NCBI GenBank assembly: GCA_020744425.1
Contig: JAGMUV010000005.1
Coordinates: 1,550,001 to 1,614,000, forward strand
DNA length: 64,000 bases
Direction: 5' to 3'
Origin: Dactylonectria macrodidyma
Lineage: Eukaryota > Ascomycota > Sordariomycetes > Hypocreales > Nectriaceae
The first letter of the stretch is position 1; each line of letters opens with the position of its first letter. A model generated the notes under the pieces. It searched no databases, was not told the DNA's origin, and saw nothing but the letters and a program-made list of their open reading frames with translations. A program made the position numbers and the translations under genes. Positions 1-13,328 of this stretch are shown in pieces.

Positions 1-3000
1 GCCCGTCGAGCCTGTTCCTTGATAAGGCCACGCAAGTCAAGTATGGATGCGCGCAATTTGATTTATGCGAGTGTGGATTGCCACGAATGTCCCACGATCC
101 ATACGCACCCTCCGAGACTTCGAAACAAGCACACGGCATGAAGGATGTAGGTATTACCGCGAATGTCTAACTGTGTCAACATCGCAACTGCCTCGTGGAT
201 GCTCACGGAATAATGGTGACACGGGAAGCATCTACCAACCGCTACCTTAACAAGAGCCAATCCCACAAAGACTGGCTGAAGAGGATGGCAGGACGGTTAC
301 ACTGAGGCACTGACCGTTGAGACGTGTTTCGAAACCACCGAATGAATGGGTGTGTTGATTGTTACAGCACGTGTGCAACGTGTGGTTCGTTCCTCTACCA
401 CTGGCTTTCCCCTAGGCGTGTTGGGATGCCTCTCCGCGATGTCATCGAGAGATCATCCAACATTCATTCTCCCATTGGAGGACACTATTTCCTTTGCGTT
501 TGGAGTTCGAGACCAGAATACGAAGGCGACTGAAATTCGGGGGCGGGACCCTCATCTCCACGGTGGGATATTACGTGGTTGGCATGTCGCTTAGGCCCCT
601 GGCTTTGACATCGGGCTGAGGTTACATCGTTCAAGCTAACTCGCATCGATACGATGGGACCGCCGCAATCTGGCGATCACTAGGCCTGGTGTTTCCAATA
701 AAAGAAGATTCAAGATCGATTGAGTGATTATTGCCCATGGGGCCATGGCGTGCGAACGGGCGCGGACCAGCGTCGTCGCCAGCGGTCAACGTCAGGCATG
801 GCTCACATCATTTCCTTGGCCCAGGGGGGTCGGACATTAGCCAAGGGCCTAGCCACGCTGCCCACGCATCATCCCATCACTTGCCGTCCGTCCACACCCT
901 CTCGGGGACTCAGTTAGATGGAGGCTGAACTATTGGATCGTCCCGTCGTGTTGTAGCGGCGTGCTGCTCAGCTGGGAACGCAACCCGTCTCATCGACAAC
1001 CACGGGTCTTGGGAATGTCTGGACTCTGGAGTCTGTATGGAGTACATAATATGTACGGAGCATGTCGGATAGATTGCGCAACAGGGACCGTCATGGCAGG
1101 TGGGCTTGCAGGATGACAGCTGACACGGGCCATGATCCCAATCGAGCGGTTCTCAACCGTGCTCGTCCTACCCACGATGGATGATATGCGGCATTCAGGA
1201 CTGTGCTCAACTGTGGAAAAAGAGCTCAATGTCACAGACAGGACACCCAAGGTGTAGCGTCGTGTTACAAGTTGACCACGATACTTGCACATGAGATGAC
1301 CGCCACACGCCACACCCTCTCCGGGTCCTCCAGCCTTCCAGGGGCCGGAGACGAGCCCCTGGCTTCCCACGTGGAATAACTCGTCCAAGGGGCTGTGTGG
1401 CTTGCCCACCCACCTCATCTCTCGACTCTTGACTCTCGACTCTCGCCCCAGAACCCCTGGTGTGGCTGGCAATGGTTTGCGGCCGACGGAGTTGTTGGCT
1501 CTAGACCGGGAGGATCAACAACCATTGACTTGTCATTCAGATGCGTCCATGCGGTTTCAATTTGCTTTTCTCTTGACCGTGTGTGCGCCAGCGTCACACT
1601 GCATTGATTTTCCTATTTTCCCTTGTAGCACTCATGCTTATTGGGAAAATCAAAACACACCTCCGCAATTGACCAGGTTGAGGGCTGTAGGCAGGTCTCA
1701 GGCGGATCGCCGAAGCTGGCTCTGCCCTGAGACTGACGCGATGTACCCAGGTAGGGCGTTCCGAGCCAGCCACGTCCAGGCTGCGACTATTCCAGGAACT
1801 GTTTCTTAGAGGCTGGGGCTCAGCTTGTGGTGCGGTGCTGTCAGGTGTGCAAAAAAAAGCAACACACATCGTTACCGTCGTATTGCTGCGTACGAGATCC
1901 TGCGGGCTGAGATACGAACTGCAAGCCGTCTCCTGCGGTGAGCCGTGACTCGGGGGTGCATATGCATCGTCTTCAGCCTCAGCACCTCAGCCAGCATATA
2001 TTCAGCCGGCATATTCAGCCAGCCACCGAGTTACACTGCTGGAACCAAAGGCAAAATGCCACATATCCTGATAACAATATACAAATCATAGGCGGCCCGA
2101 CCTCTATTGTGCATGAACCGAGAGTCTGGGCATTATGATCGTCGGGACTGGCTGGCACGGGCCCAATATCGCATCGTCGTCTGGGCTTCGATGGCGTGCA
2201 GGACACACCGACCATTTTGGTGACTTCTCGGTTTCACTCTGCACTTTGACAAGTCTCGGCGCAGCCACTAATCTTTCAGCTCGTCGAGTCCATGTCCGTC
2301 CTTTGAGTTGCTCCATAATGAATAAGAAGACCTGTCAACTGTGTTCCTGTTAGTGGCGCACCCAACTGCTCGGAGTTGGACAGGCGGTCCACTCGTCCGT
2401 CTGGAGAAGCATCGGCGAGCAATAAAGAAGTTCGTCGATAGTCAGCAACGCTACTTAATTGGCAACCCAAGCTACGGCGTCCCCGTGAAAAGCGGCCCCC
2501 TTTCTACCCAATCCCAAACACGCTTGAGACGGCTTCGTGATCTTTGTCAGATACGACAGCCTAGCAGTCGGCAAGGTGCTCTGTAGGGTCCCATCGGCCT
2601 TCCAGCCTCGGTAGGGGTACCGGCGCGGCGGAACGGCCACACACCCCCTTCGCGACCGGAGCGAACTGCCGAGAGCGGTGCCAATCCGCGCGGGAACAGG
2701 TCGCATCCAGCAATCAGATGACCGCTTGTCTCAAATGGCACCGGGGAGCGTTGAGGGTTGAGGGCTGAAGAGCCAAGACGTGGTATTATTTCAGGGTACT
2801 GAGCTGATTGATCGCTGCAGGCATGGGCTGCGTAGCTGACTAGGGGTAGGTGTCAGCAGTACTCAGCAGCCCCAGAAAGGACGCTGTCGCTATTCTGAGC
2901 GGCCACACGGCCTGCCAGACAGAGTTGCGACATTTCCCATGTTGACCAACAACGACATGTCAACAGCCGTGGTGTGGTCACGTCAGGAGTCCCGTCGATC

Positions 3001-6000
3001 AGGGGTGTTTTTTTTGGTGCTGGTGCTCTTGGTGCCGGGGCCAGTCTTGCGTTTCTGGCGTGTTGGAGGCCATGGCGGCGATGATGGCTTACGCTTTGCT
3101 TCACTTTTCTTCTTAATTCCTTCTCAAATGAGGACTCATCTCACGAGACAGTTGCGGTCTGGGACGGGGCATACTCAAACAGGAAAAGACAACCCATCAG
3201 TGCCCCAACTTCTAAGCATTTGCCACTGAATTACGGAGTCTTCGATGCCCCATGAGAAGTCGGTGAAGCGTCCCAGCCCGACGGGTCTGCGCTAGGACGA
3301 TGGCCACTCCGACCCCGGATTAAAGAAGGAAGGGAGAAGAAAAGAAAAAATCTTGCTAGTCTGGCCGATCCAAGGCCCGCAAGGCTCATCTCAAAGGAAA
3401 GGAAGAAAAAACAATTAATCAATATTTTAGACCTAAAATGCCGAGGCTGGGCCCAGGCAATCGCCTAAGAGCCGTTGAACCCCTGACTTCCCGCTAGCAG
3501 CAAACGTTGCCACCACCCGTTCGCGCCGTAGTCAGGGGCATGGCGCAGAACAAGACGACGACGATGGGGGTAGAACGTCCAGATTGGGACCAGACGGGAC
3601 GTTTGACTTGCTTGTGCAAGCCTGTGGGGTATGAAGTAGGGAAAAGGAGTGCATGAGGCGTAAGCAGGAGAAGCAAAAACAATGGTTTATGCAAGCCTCA
3701 GGAATTAATTTCCCATCAGACGCACAGCAAAGGGAGGCCCGCGCGTTTCTGTCGCATGCGAAATTTCGTCGTGCAGCAGCCTGCGCGCACGCCTCTGACA
3801 CGGGCCTCCGTTCTCCATACATAGTAATGAAGTCAATCATCATGGAGGAAAAGAAAAACGCCGATCCCGAATTAGGTTCGAAACGCGACTGGGAAAGGAC
3901 ACGAAAAGGAAAATTTCCGTCTAGCCCCCCGAAAAGAGCGACGCCAAGACCAAATTTGCCGCCCATCGTGGGTCTTCCTTGGAGACTGGGGGCAAAGGCT
4001 CTGGAAGCCCTCGCCGACGACGCCGGATGCTTCTATCGGCACACAAATGCAAGCCGATGGTCCATGTCAGAAAAAAAAAAGAAAAAGCTCAAGCCCTGAG
4101 TTGGGCCGTGTTACAGAGGGTCGGCTCATGCAGAGCATGTTTGTGATGAGGTGGCAATGTGTACGACGTGATATCAGGCGTCTTGTAAGTCAATGCCAGG
4201 TGTTGAATGGAATCACTTCATATCCACACACGCCGTCTTAATGTAATTTGTCTTATTAAGTTTTCAAAAGGATTGCTGAGAGACACTTGTCGGACACTGA
4301 AACCGAGACGTCGTACATACTTGATACTGTAAGTAAGGGACACATAGCGATACTTTGTGCCCGCATTCAGCCATGTTTCGATGTCCAATCTCCTTCCCCG
4401 CGGAAGTGAGAGACACAGGTTAGAGCGAATTGTGATGTGAGACGCTCGGTCGCAACGTCACAATGTCACAACGTCTCAACGGGCTCTCTCCAGAAACATT
4501 AAAAAAAAGAGCCGATCCGGGGGCCGGTGGGAGGGTGGACGCATGGAAGCTGCGCAAGCCGGCACGACCACGGACCGGAATGGTTGCAGAGGCACGCAAC
4601 GGCCGCGTCCGTGCCTCACCGTGGAGGAAGGATGTTTCTGGGTCGTCTCTCACCTGGGTGCCGGACTCGGTGAGTAGACAATCCTGGAGTAGGCCGCCAT
4701 CCTGGAACAGTGGCGGGCGTGGGTGGCCCTTGAAGGCGCTGACGCCTCAGCGTCTAATTACAGAGCAGGCTATTCGACGATGCCTTGTTTCGCTGGCTTG
4801 GACGGCGCCGAGGATGCCTCGCGCAGGAGGGCATTTCCGCGCCAACGGACGGGATGGGGGCTTCGAAGTTCTTGGTGCCGTCCGGACTTTTAGTGTCATG
4901 CACAGCGTCCTCCGTGCTATTAGAGCGCCGCTGTCTTGTGGGAAATACAGGATGCCTCTTTCTCGGGTGTGTCGTTACAGAATCCAGGGACTTGCCTCGC
5001 ACAAACCACCCTCTATAATTATCCTGGGGGAAATTTGATCAGCGCACGTTAATAAGCGACCACAAAATAATTAATTTTCTGTGAGGTGGCAGGTTGCGAT
5101 GGAGACCAAGACCCCTATGACTTCATTGGATTTCGCTGTTGGCGCTTGGCAGCCGGATCCCGGGATCCTGACATTGTCACCGCTTCCCGAGACGAGGCGC
5201 GGTGAAGAGGGGAGTGTAAAGAAGAGAAAGAAAATTCCAGAAAAATCAACTCCATTATTGGGCACCTCAGCATCTCAACAAGGCCCACGTTTGAGTAGCG
5301 TATTCGGACTGTTGTCTGCACATTAGAGTATGACTGATAAACGCGGTGTAGTTCCTTGATGAGGGGAAAGACGGTTGCTGGGTTGGGGTTTTGCATCTTC
5401 CTACACCGCTGAGCCTCGCCGCCTAGGGCTGGACCGGCCAGTTGGACCGCAACGTTGCCCTCCGACCGGCTGGGTCGGGCATCGTTGCAACATACTTAAA
5501 ATTTAGTACAGAACATATTGCAAGTTCCTGCACCCCGAATGCGAAGCTGCGGGCGCGTGAGTCATCGTGGGTCCTCTCCAGGTGACCACCCCGGCCGACG
5601 TTTTGTGATGACTTGCGGAGTGTGATGGAAGTTTTTGGGTCAAACGCCCTGCAGGCTGGGTGATTGTTGGCAGACAGGGATGCCGATCAGACGCCAGGCA
5701 GGTGACCGGCGAACCACTCACAGGCGCTCAGGCAGTCCATTTTCAACCCCAAACCCGGGAGAGGGGCTCACGTAGGAATAAGGCTGCAGCAGTGACGAGC
5801 GCTGATGGTGTGTGCTTACTGTGCTTGCGTGCCTACTGTGCGAAGGATGGATGTTCAGCGCAGTCGCAGGGCTTGGGATCAAAAGAGGCGGCGGCACAGT
5901 CGCAGCTGCTGGGACCGATTGTCCAAATCGGCCGCCATGCGTGTAAACGAGCTGACGGGACTGGCTTTGAGCCTTTGGTGCTGGAGGGCATTGTCTGCAC

Positions 6001-8092
6001 GCTGCTATTTCCGTCCCGCAGCCCCCAGCAAAAAAAAATGAATAACGGCGGTGGCTATGGGCACCAAGATATCCGAGTACGCAGTCCTACGTACTCAACA
6101 ATTCGCCTCTTGATATCGGTGTTATTAGGTATTTACTTCTCGGCTTAGAAGCTCTGACGCCTCTTCCGAATGGGGCTCGTGGTGCCCCGAAATGCACTTT
6201 GGTTGTTCGCCTCCTACGCATCTCGGTCTGGAACGGTGAATCCCGGCTGGGGCGTTGATGCTGTCATGAGTCGCCGCGCCGCCTAGATGGGATGGTTTCG
6301 GCTTTGGCTTATTAGGCTTTTCGCCATCATCGTTTTATCCAACTGAAATTTACATCGTCGTGTAGCCCGGAACGGCATTTTGAGGAGGAATGCCGCCGAG
6401 GGAACTTGTGCCTGTCGGCCGAAACGCTGTGGAGCGGCGGACAAACTTACACCACAAGATGGTCCTGAAACGCAGCATATGGGGTGGGCATGTTTGTGGT
6501 ACAATGTTGTTGTCGTTGGTCTTCGGATATGGACACACTATGTGTCTCTGATAAATTTGGCAAAGGGTCAGGATTGGCTTCGCGAAACGATGGGGAATAC
6601 CTGCGAGACCTAGCCAACGCATCTGTAGGGTCCATTGGCTAAGGCGGGCTGTGTGTTAGGCATCTTGTGTCTCTTGAGGCGTATTACTCACTGGGTACAC
6701 CACCTCTCATGGATCAACGGATGAACGAATGCGACAACCCCGCAATGTGGAATCGCGGACCTGCGGTGTAAGTCTGCGACTGCTTTTGACATGACCGCCT
6801 CGATCAGCGAAAAAACCTAAGACAGAGCTAAAATTGCTTGTTTGGGCGGTCAGTAACTCGTGCAACGCGCTTCGTCTCCATAGGTAGTTACATAGTACGA
6901 ATAGCATGGGGAGGGGATCCATCAGTTGGAGGGATAATTGTTGAGAGGCAGCTGACCCTGTGGCCAAATTGCAATTCGCAGGACACTATGGAGTGGACAG
7001 TTGAATAGTTGGAACAGTGGACAGTGTTTGGGCGCCCCCTGGTCTCAGCTCACAAAGGGCTTGCAGCACTGGGGGGGGGGGGGCTGTTCTCCAGTCTCTA
7101 TAGACAATGGTGGACGATTTTCCCAGGGCCAGGGCTATTTTTCTTTGTTTTTCGGCTCCTTGGTTGTGGCCTTTGAAGTCTGTGTGTTCTTGGCCTCGAT
7201 TTTCAGTTCTCGCGGGGGGTGGCTGCCAAGCTGGTGCACGCCCTCCAAGGATCCCCTGGCTGGGCAGGGAATGACAGGTCATCACTCGCGAAATTGGACG
7301 TCATTCAACTACCAGCGACTAGGCCCCCAGCCAATTCTCGGAGGGCCCCACTAATCTCTTTCTCCCTCCCCAGCCTTGGGTCAAGAGGCCGGGCAGGCTG
7401 AAGGCGAAGGGCGATGGCGATGGGAAGGAAATTTGACGCTAGGAACCCTTCTACAAAGCTTCCATGCGTTCCAAGACGTGGTGGATCCCCCAGGCCCTGG
7501 ACAAGCCCTTCCCTTCGCCGGTCGAGTCGGCCGCCCTTTTTTTTTCTGGCCCTCTCGTTTTGGGCTTTCGGATTTGGCTGGCGCAGAGTTTCGCCCGCCT
7601 GAAGTCAACGGCTGTTGGGCGGGCCGGCTGGAATGGGTGAGGCGACGGAGTTGTCGTCGGAGGTTCACGGGAGGCGGGGAAGGGAGTTATTTGGCGCGTC
7701 ACGAGTTCTTGTCTGCAGTGTTTCTGCTGCTACTGCTGCTGTTGGTTGCTAGTTACTGCTGTCGCTGGCTACTACTGCTGGTGCTACTGCTTGAAGTTGC
7801 TGCTAATTACTGCCGCTGCGTCGGGTCTGCGCCCTACAGTGCTAAGGCAGCCTCGTGGAGGCGGTTGTAATGTAAGTAACATTGGCGCAGGTGTCTGTAA
7901 GTGGTCCAATGTACGGTGTATGACGGGTGGATTGCATCAGTTCGGCTTTGCAGCAACTTCCTTCACACACTTGACAACTAGATTATGGCGCTAGATACCC
8001 AAGTCAGGCTGCAAAACAAAGCACTTTTGACCACGGCATGGACATCTCATCGACTAGTTGACGCGCGGTGCGTGCAGCGACAACGCAGTGCA

Positions 8093-8113
8093 AGCGTCAA
8101 GCGTCAAGCGTCA
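8093..8113. repeat. three tandem copies of a 7-bp unit AGCGTCA
   Basis: Three perfect copies of AGCGTCA lie about 0.8 kb upstream of the inferred transcription start near 8930. They may be an array of regulatory sites or simple replication slippage; nothing in the sequence decides between the two. Confidence 0.8.
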
Positions 8114-8225
8114 ACCGCCTGGCCACGTCCCTTTTGTTGATCGAGGGCGTTCGAGCAATGATGAGTGAACAGCGAGCACTGAGCACTGAATAGCGCCCGC
8201 GTCCAAAGCAACCGGACCCAGGTCG

Positions 8226-8249
8226 AGCGGCCAAGCGGCCAAGCGGCCA
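8226..8249. repeat. three tandem copies of an 8-bp unit AGCGGCCA
   Basis: Three perfect copies of AGCGGCCA lie 112 bp downstream of the 7-bp array. The unit contains CGGCC, a GC-rich core of the kind bound by fungal zinc cluster factors. A regulatory role is a guess. Confidence 0.8.
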
Positions 8250-8889
8250 AGGCCAGCGAAAGGCAGCCACCGCCGAATCTGGCACTGACTGGAACTGACG
8301 AACAGGGGGCCAGCACAGAACCAGGGGTGACTCTGGTACATCGACGCTGGTACCTCCCGTCGTCGTCCTCACTCAGCGTGCTCCTCAGCACACTCGGCAC
8401 AGCGCAGCGCACCCAGAAGCGTGCTCCAGGGGCCCCCCCATGCCCGCTGACGCCTGTTTCAATTTCCCTTTTTGTTGCGGTGGTCGAGGCCCACTGTGCG
8501 TCACCGTCGGAGAATGCCCATGCCCCCTCCCCCAAACACACCCCCTCCCCGCTCTCTCTCTCCCTCTGACCCCCTAAAAAAGACGCCCAGCCGGCGTTGT
8601 TCGGCCGGGTACGAAGCCTACGGTACTTGGGAGTCCGGCAAGTCGCACAACGAGTCCAAGGCCCCGCGAGCGTCTGCCCCAGGTACTTTGCGGCCGTGTA
8701 CTCCCCACTGACGTATGTACCTCGTACGAGCCCACGCCCCAATAGCCCACCGGTCTTTCAGTGCCCGCCTTTTCGAAATGACACCCCCACACACCCTCCC
8801 CCTGTCGACTCGGTGCCCTGCCCTGGGCTCCCTGGGCTGCTTCACCTCAGATTGCCTTTGACTAGAACAGCAAACACCAGACCGGTCAA

Positions 8890-9171
8890 GAATACATAAG
8901 GGCAGCGACCTCCCTCTTCCCCTCGACAAACTCTGCTTGATCGTTCACATCATCAACTCAGCTCAGCATTCTCTGGTTACTCAGTCAACTAAATCATCTC
9001 TCGCCTTTGACTTGCTTCGTCTACGTTTGACTTCGAGTCTTATAATACCAAACCAAACTCAACCACTTGCTCAGCAATCACCGCCATACACTCCAACAAT
9101 ACTTGTCAACACCAACGTTGACATACCACAAATAACACCTCGCCTTACCAGCAACACCACACACAGCAAAC
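8890..9171 (+). promoter_or_regulatory. candidate core promoter and leader
   Basis: A TATA-like ATACATAAG at about 8892 is followed by CT-rich sequence and then a long C/A/T-rich, G-poor stretch. This is the composition typical of fungal transcription starts and 5' leaders. It ends in CAAACATG at 9168-9175, a good fungal initiation context. No substantial protein gene follows in the same direction before sam37 at 11770. Confidence 0.35.
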
Positions 9172-9258
9172 ATGCCTGCTCAGCGACCCTCGCAACTTCC
9201 TCCTTGCCCCGGCCCCCCTCCCAGCCGACCTCTTCCTCCTCTGCCCAAGCGCGGCTAA
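9172..9258 (+). CDS. possible small proline-rich peptide, 28 aa (sORF 1)
   Basis: The reading frame starts at an ATG in a strong CAAACATG context and encodes 28 residues, about 11 of them proline, ending in PLPKRG. Codons are mostly C- or T-ending as in the genes of this window. The stop codon TAA is followed directly, without spacing and in the same frame, by the ATG of sORF 2. I do not recognise a family. It could be a uORF in the leader of an unannotated gene, a genuine micropeptide, or chance. Confidence 0.25.
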   Translation: MPAQRPSQLPPCPGPPPSRPLPPLPKRG

Positions 9259-9381
9259 ATGGGTAACCTTAACTACGACTCTCTGAATACCACCTCTTCG
9301 ACTCAGATCACCTATCTATCGGACATGGCTTCGACCTCACATCACCACACCCTTTCGCCTCGCCGACCTTCGCCTCGGTAA
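9259..9381 (+). CDS. possible small peptide, 40 aa (sORF 2)
   Basis: This frame begins at the ATG that abuts the TAA of sORF 1 and encodes a 40-residue Ser/Thr/His-rich peptide ending SPRRPSPR. It shares the reading frame of sORF 1, so stop-codon readthrough would fuse the two into one 69-residue product (28 + 1 + 40). It ends at TAA in a CGGTAACCT context that could also be a 5' splice site (CG|GTAACC), so it could be the first exon of a larger gene. I found no continuation exon that I can support. Confidence 0.22.
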   Translation: MGNLNYDSLNTTSSTQITYLSDMASTSHHHTLSPRRPSPR

Positions 9382-11769
9382 CCTCTGTCAGTCCCAAGAG
9401 ACTAGGCTTACTGGGGTCGACACCTTCGCCTTGTTCGCAATGGCGCGCGTGCGCATATGCACATGCGCCGACACATGCACCTAATCGCACCTTTGGCATA
9501 GTGAGCCGGCCATTCGCATCCATCCAGTCATCTGCTGCAACTGTTACTACACTGCACCTGCTCACTCGCCACCGAATCAAACGCTTTGCTTTCACCCGAT
9601 CCGAGAAACGCCTGGGACGCCTCACACCCGGCTATTCTGACTCGCGGTCGCGCAACTGGCCTCGACAACGAACTCGCACATCACCGTCCTTGGCTGGCCC
9701 GACCGGACTTTTTTTTACCCTTCGCTTCTTAATGACCTTCCAAGGAAGCAAATCACCTACCGCTGTATCACTAAACATTTAATCCCTTTGGCTTCTCATT
9801 TTTTTCATACTCGCAACGTTATTTTGGGATGGGCATCTGATTTGTTCCCTCGGTTTTTGGGAACTGTACTACTAGAGAGGGCATTGTCACGGCGTTGACA
9901 CATACACCACGCACTCTACTGCATCACCTTAATGCTTTCCGCTGTGTCACAACGCAGCTGACGCTGCATGGGGCCGACAGTGGATATGATGATGAACACG
10001 TCTGGTTGGGAATATAGAATTATTGGGATGGGTATTTGCTCGCACGGCACACCAGTTGGATGATTAGTCCACTGAACACTCGGTGCAGACGACGGATATG
10101 GAGAAGATACCAGTTTACTTTACACGAACAATATTGATTTATCATGGACCACACACCAACTCTTTTTCTGCTTGCCAATGTGCCAATGAACAACCCTGCC
10201 CAGATCGTGCCTCGTGATCAGCGACATCCTTGCTCTTCGCTACTCCCTTGCAAGCCCCTCGACACCACTTCATCTCAATTCTACCAGGCGAACCGAAGGC
10301 TTTTCGGCAGTACGTGCGTTTGGGGTGTTACCAAGTGCACCGTAGATCCAACAGCTGACACGGTCCCAGTGTGAAGATCTCGATGTCCCCTGCACTGATT
10401 GTGACTGCCAACCCGCTACTGTAGGGCGTTCCAAGAATTTTGGGGACCGGTGTGGGCGGCTTAGACTGATTAGATGGCTTAGACGGGCTTATTGGCAGTG
10501 CTGTCGTCATCACTATCAGCTTTGATGGATTTTTTTACGCCCGCCGAGAACGGTGATGATGCTCATCCCACGGAGCACACGGAGGTAACACTCCCTTCAT
10601 TATGTCCGTGCCTGGCCCGACAGGGACGGAAAGTTCCATTGTTCAACGAGAGGCCCTCGTTCGTTCGAGGGGCTGTTTTGGCTCTTGGGCTAGTTCCGGG
10701 GAAGAAAGGGGGAAGCCAACGGAATTCAAATCAAGGTCGTGGCGCACCAGATCATCAGGTAAAGGATGAAACAGGCGACGCCGGTCGCAAGAGCGTCCAT
10801 CTTGGCAAATCTGGGAAGTGGTTTGATTACTGCGTGGCAAAGGGAGCCAATGACCCCATCGCCAAAAGGGCGCTACTACGTGCGGGATAGCCTGAGATGG
10901 CAAGATGGGCGACCTGGCGAACGCCCAGTTCGGCTGTTCCTGTGGCTCCCTTTTTTAGCCCCCTCTCCTTATTTTGCGGGTGCCTGATTAGGTGCACAGG
11001 GCGCGCAAATCAGGTACGGAGGCGGTTGCGTGTGGTGGTATTATCCATCCAGCCACATGTTTCCCATCCCATTCACGTCCCATCCCAACGGTCAGGTTCA
11101 GGGGAAGAGAGTCGCCACAGCGGATACTGGGAAGTAAGTGTGTGTGTTACCTGAGGTATTGGTGTGGGAGCTGTAGAAACGGGGAATGGCCGTCATTGTC
11201 AAAAACGTTTTAGGTGGCCCCTCTCCATCAGACGGAACGGAGGGGAAGCCATGACCCCCTCCTTCCTCCGGCTCCGGTCCGTCCGAGGCTTAGAATAGGC
11301 GTCACGTGGTTCGGAGCTGTGGCTCAACCCTCCTCCACTCACAAAGTCCAAACCGTAATGGGGAATGGTGCTTGCAAGGCTTGGTCGCGAGTTGCAAAGC
11401 AACCAGCCAACCAACCAACCAACACACAAACCCTACCAACCTGACCAACCCGACCAGCCCGACACGCGAGGCTGGGTGGGATGCGGCTAGTCAATTTGCG
11501 GAGCAAAAGGTCGCACGGGGTCGACGTTCTAGGATTTCACAACCGAGAGCTCGTTACCTGCTACGCCAGCCAAGATACCAGCCGCACACTTACACGAATC
11601 CAACCAACTTGTTGATCTCTGCTGTGCCTCACCTACGGTCATCTAGTCTGGAGTTTACTACGCAAGCTCTGAACTCTAGGCTTGGTGTGGGTGTCGTCCG
11701 TCTTCTTTTGGCCGTTCCTGCATCCTGCGACTTCTGCGACTGTCATCGCCTGATCGCATCCCCGAAACC
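9382..11769. other. intergenic region
   Basis: I see no convincing coding sequence. The first 400 bases continue the C/T-rich character of the preceding leader and may be transcribed. The last 300 bases before sam37 are CT-rich and contain a run of CCAACCAACCAACC (about 11402-11417), fitting a promoter for that gene. Confidence 0.5.
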
Positions 11770-13108
11770 ATGCTCGAGCTTCATGTCTGGGGTTCGGCGT
11801 TTGGCCTTCCGTCCTTCGACCCGGAGTGCCTCGCCCTCATCACATTCTTGCAAAACAGCCTCCCCGCCGCCGAATGGCGCCTGGTACCCAGCAACGATCC
11901 GTCCATCAGCCCATCTAGTACGACAGCTCCACCGTTCTATCTCAACCTTGTCCGGCTGACCACCCCCAGATACTCTCCCCGCATTGCATCATGATAGTGC
12001 CTGGACAACGGGCTACTGGCCTATAGTTAACTACCTTGTCACCAACTCCCGTTGCGCCGAGTTGGATGCAAGTTTGACTCCTATTCAGCACGCTGATCGC
12101 GTCGCTTACGGGGCCTTCCTCGCTGCCCATGCTGCCCCCTTGCTGGACCTTTCTCTCTATGTGTCGGCCGCGAACTGGTCGGCTGCCACCCGGCCTGCCT
12201 TTAGTGCCCTGCTGCCCTTTCCACTTACATGGACTGTGCCGCCGCTGATACGAGCAGACGCCGTTAAACGAGTAGAACATCTAGGCTTCGCCGACATGGA
12301 CAGCGACTTTGATCCTAATGGGGGTTTGCACCTGACCGCGGGGAGGGATGCCCTCCCAGAGACTTTCCGCCGCCATCTCCCTGCCAGGACGACGAGGACT
12401 GTCCACGAGGAGATGACCCCTGAGCAGGCCGTGGCCATCAGATTGCACGGCGTCACCGAGGACTGCCTGTCAGTGTTGGAGGACCTTATGAAGAGTTCTG
12501 GTGATGAGAAGCCAATGACATTCTTCGGGACTGAAAAGCCTACGTCGCTAGATTGTCTAGCATACGGATACCTGGCCCTCATGCGTGATGCCCCCGTGCC
12601 ACGATCCTTTCTAAAGGATTGGATTGTGGCCAAGGCGCCTCGGCTATCCAAGTTTGTGGACGTCATGAAATCCAGATCGCTTGCAAGCGCTACTAGTTTA
12701 CCTTGGGCGGAATCCCAGAACGCTACCGCACTCCGCGTCGGTGCCCGTACTCTTGACTCGATCATCCTCAACGCCCCTAGCATTGGTGAGGGGTATGCTG
12801 ATGAAAAGAGGCGGCGGGCGGAAGGGGGCGTTACGGGCGTCGACGGGAGGACGTTGATGTTAGCCATGAGCCTCGTGGTTACGGGTGCGGCTATGGGTTT
12901 CGGTTTGCATTTTTACAAGTCCTTGCAGCCTTTTGGAACCCGAACTCAAATTTGGGCAGCGGAGCGAAATCGTACAAAATTGAGCCAGTTTGGAGAACTC
13001 GGTTCGATACTGGGGGGCGCTTTGGGAGGATATCAACCTCCCAGGGGGGGACCGGGTCTATCCACCAGTGAGCACCGGTTTGTCGAGACAGATTCGGAAG
13101 TTGATTGA
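11770..13108 (+). CDS. sam37: mitochondrial SAM complex subunit Sam37 / metaxin-like
   Basis: This encodes a 428-residue protein of the sorting and assembly machinery in the mitochondrial outer membrane, which inserts beta-barrel proteins such as Tom40 and porin. Exons are 11770-11917 and 11970-13108, with a 52-nt intron (GTACGA...CCCCCAG). The junction restores the conserved N-terminal stretch running into NTLPALHHDSAW. The start MLELHVWGSAFGLPS is the typical metaxin/Tom37 thioredoxin-like beginning, and a GST-C-like helical part follows. A hydrophobic segment near residues 360-383 (LMLAMSLVVTGAAMGFG) is a likely C-terminal membrane anchor. The gene is convergent with gab1, with about 220 bp between the stops. 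Fungal Sam37 is poorly conserved, so the assignment rests on the N-terminus, size and membrane tail. Confidence 0.88.
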
Positions 13109-13328
13109 GAAGAAATCCCATTTCAATCTGTAATATTATTGTACATGCCATCTGGATAGAGAAAATCTCATGGGACACCAGCAATGAATGAAGACGCTAT
13201 GAATGAAACAATTTTACTCTACTCTATCTAGATTCGTTCATGCATACACGAACACGGCCACCTTCAGATAGGGTTCTAATTTACATCAGATGATCATCTC
13301 CGATCCCATCCACCTAGACAGATTGCGC

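Larger units (their letters stand above)
1..8889. other. gene-poor intergenic region
   Basis: I see no gene here. Reading frames up to about 190 codons occur on both strands, but they have no recognisable domains, no fungal-like codon bias and no plausible splice partners. The stretch contains a 13-base G run (7071-7083), GCT/CTG-rich sequence around 7715-7810, and two short tandem repeats near 8093 and 8226 that are listed separately. Its right end becomes pyrimidine-rich and looks like the promoter of the transcription unit proposed at 8890. Long upstream regions of this kind are common beside regulated genes in filamentous fungi; that reading is inference. Confidence 0.6.

Noticed and set aside
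4463..5038. Open frame of 191 codons on the plus strand
   Set aside because: No domain, no hydrophobic or helical pattern, Arg/Pro/Ser-rich composition as in chance frames of GC-rich DNA, and competing frames on the other strand.
7376..7870. 164-codon frame with a leucine-rich stretch resembling a membrane span
   Set aside because: The leucines come from CTG/CTA triplet repetition at about 7725-7800, and no family pattern surrounds them.
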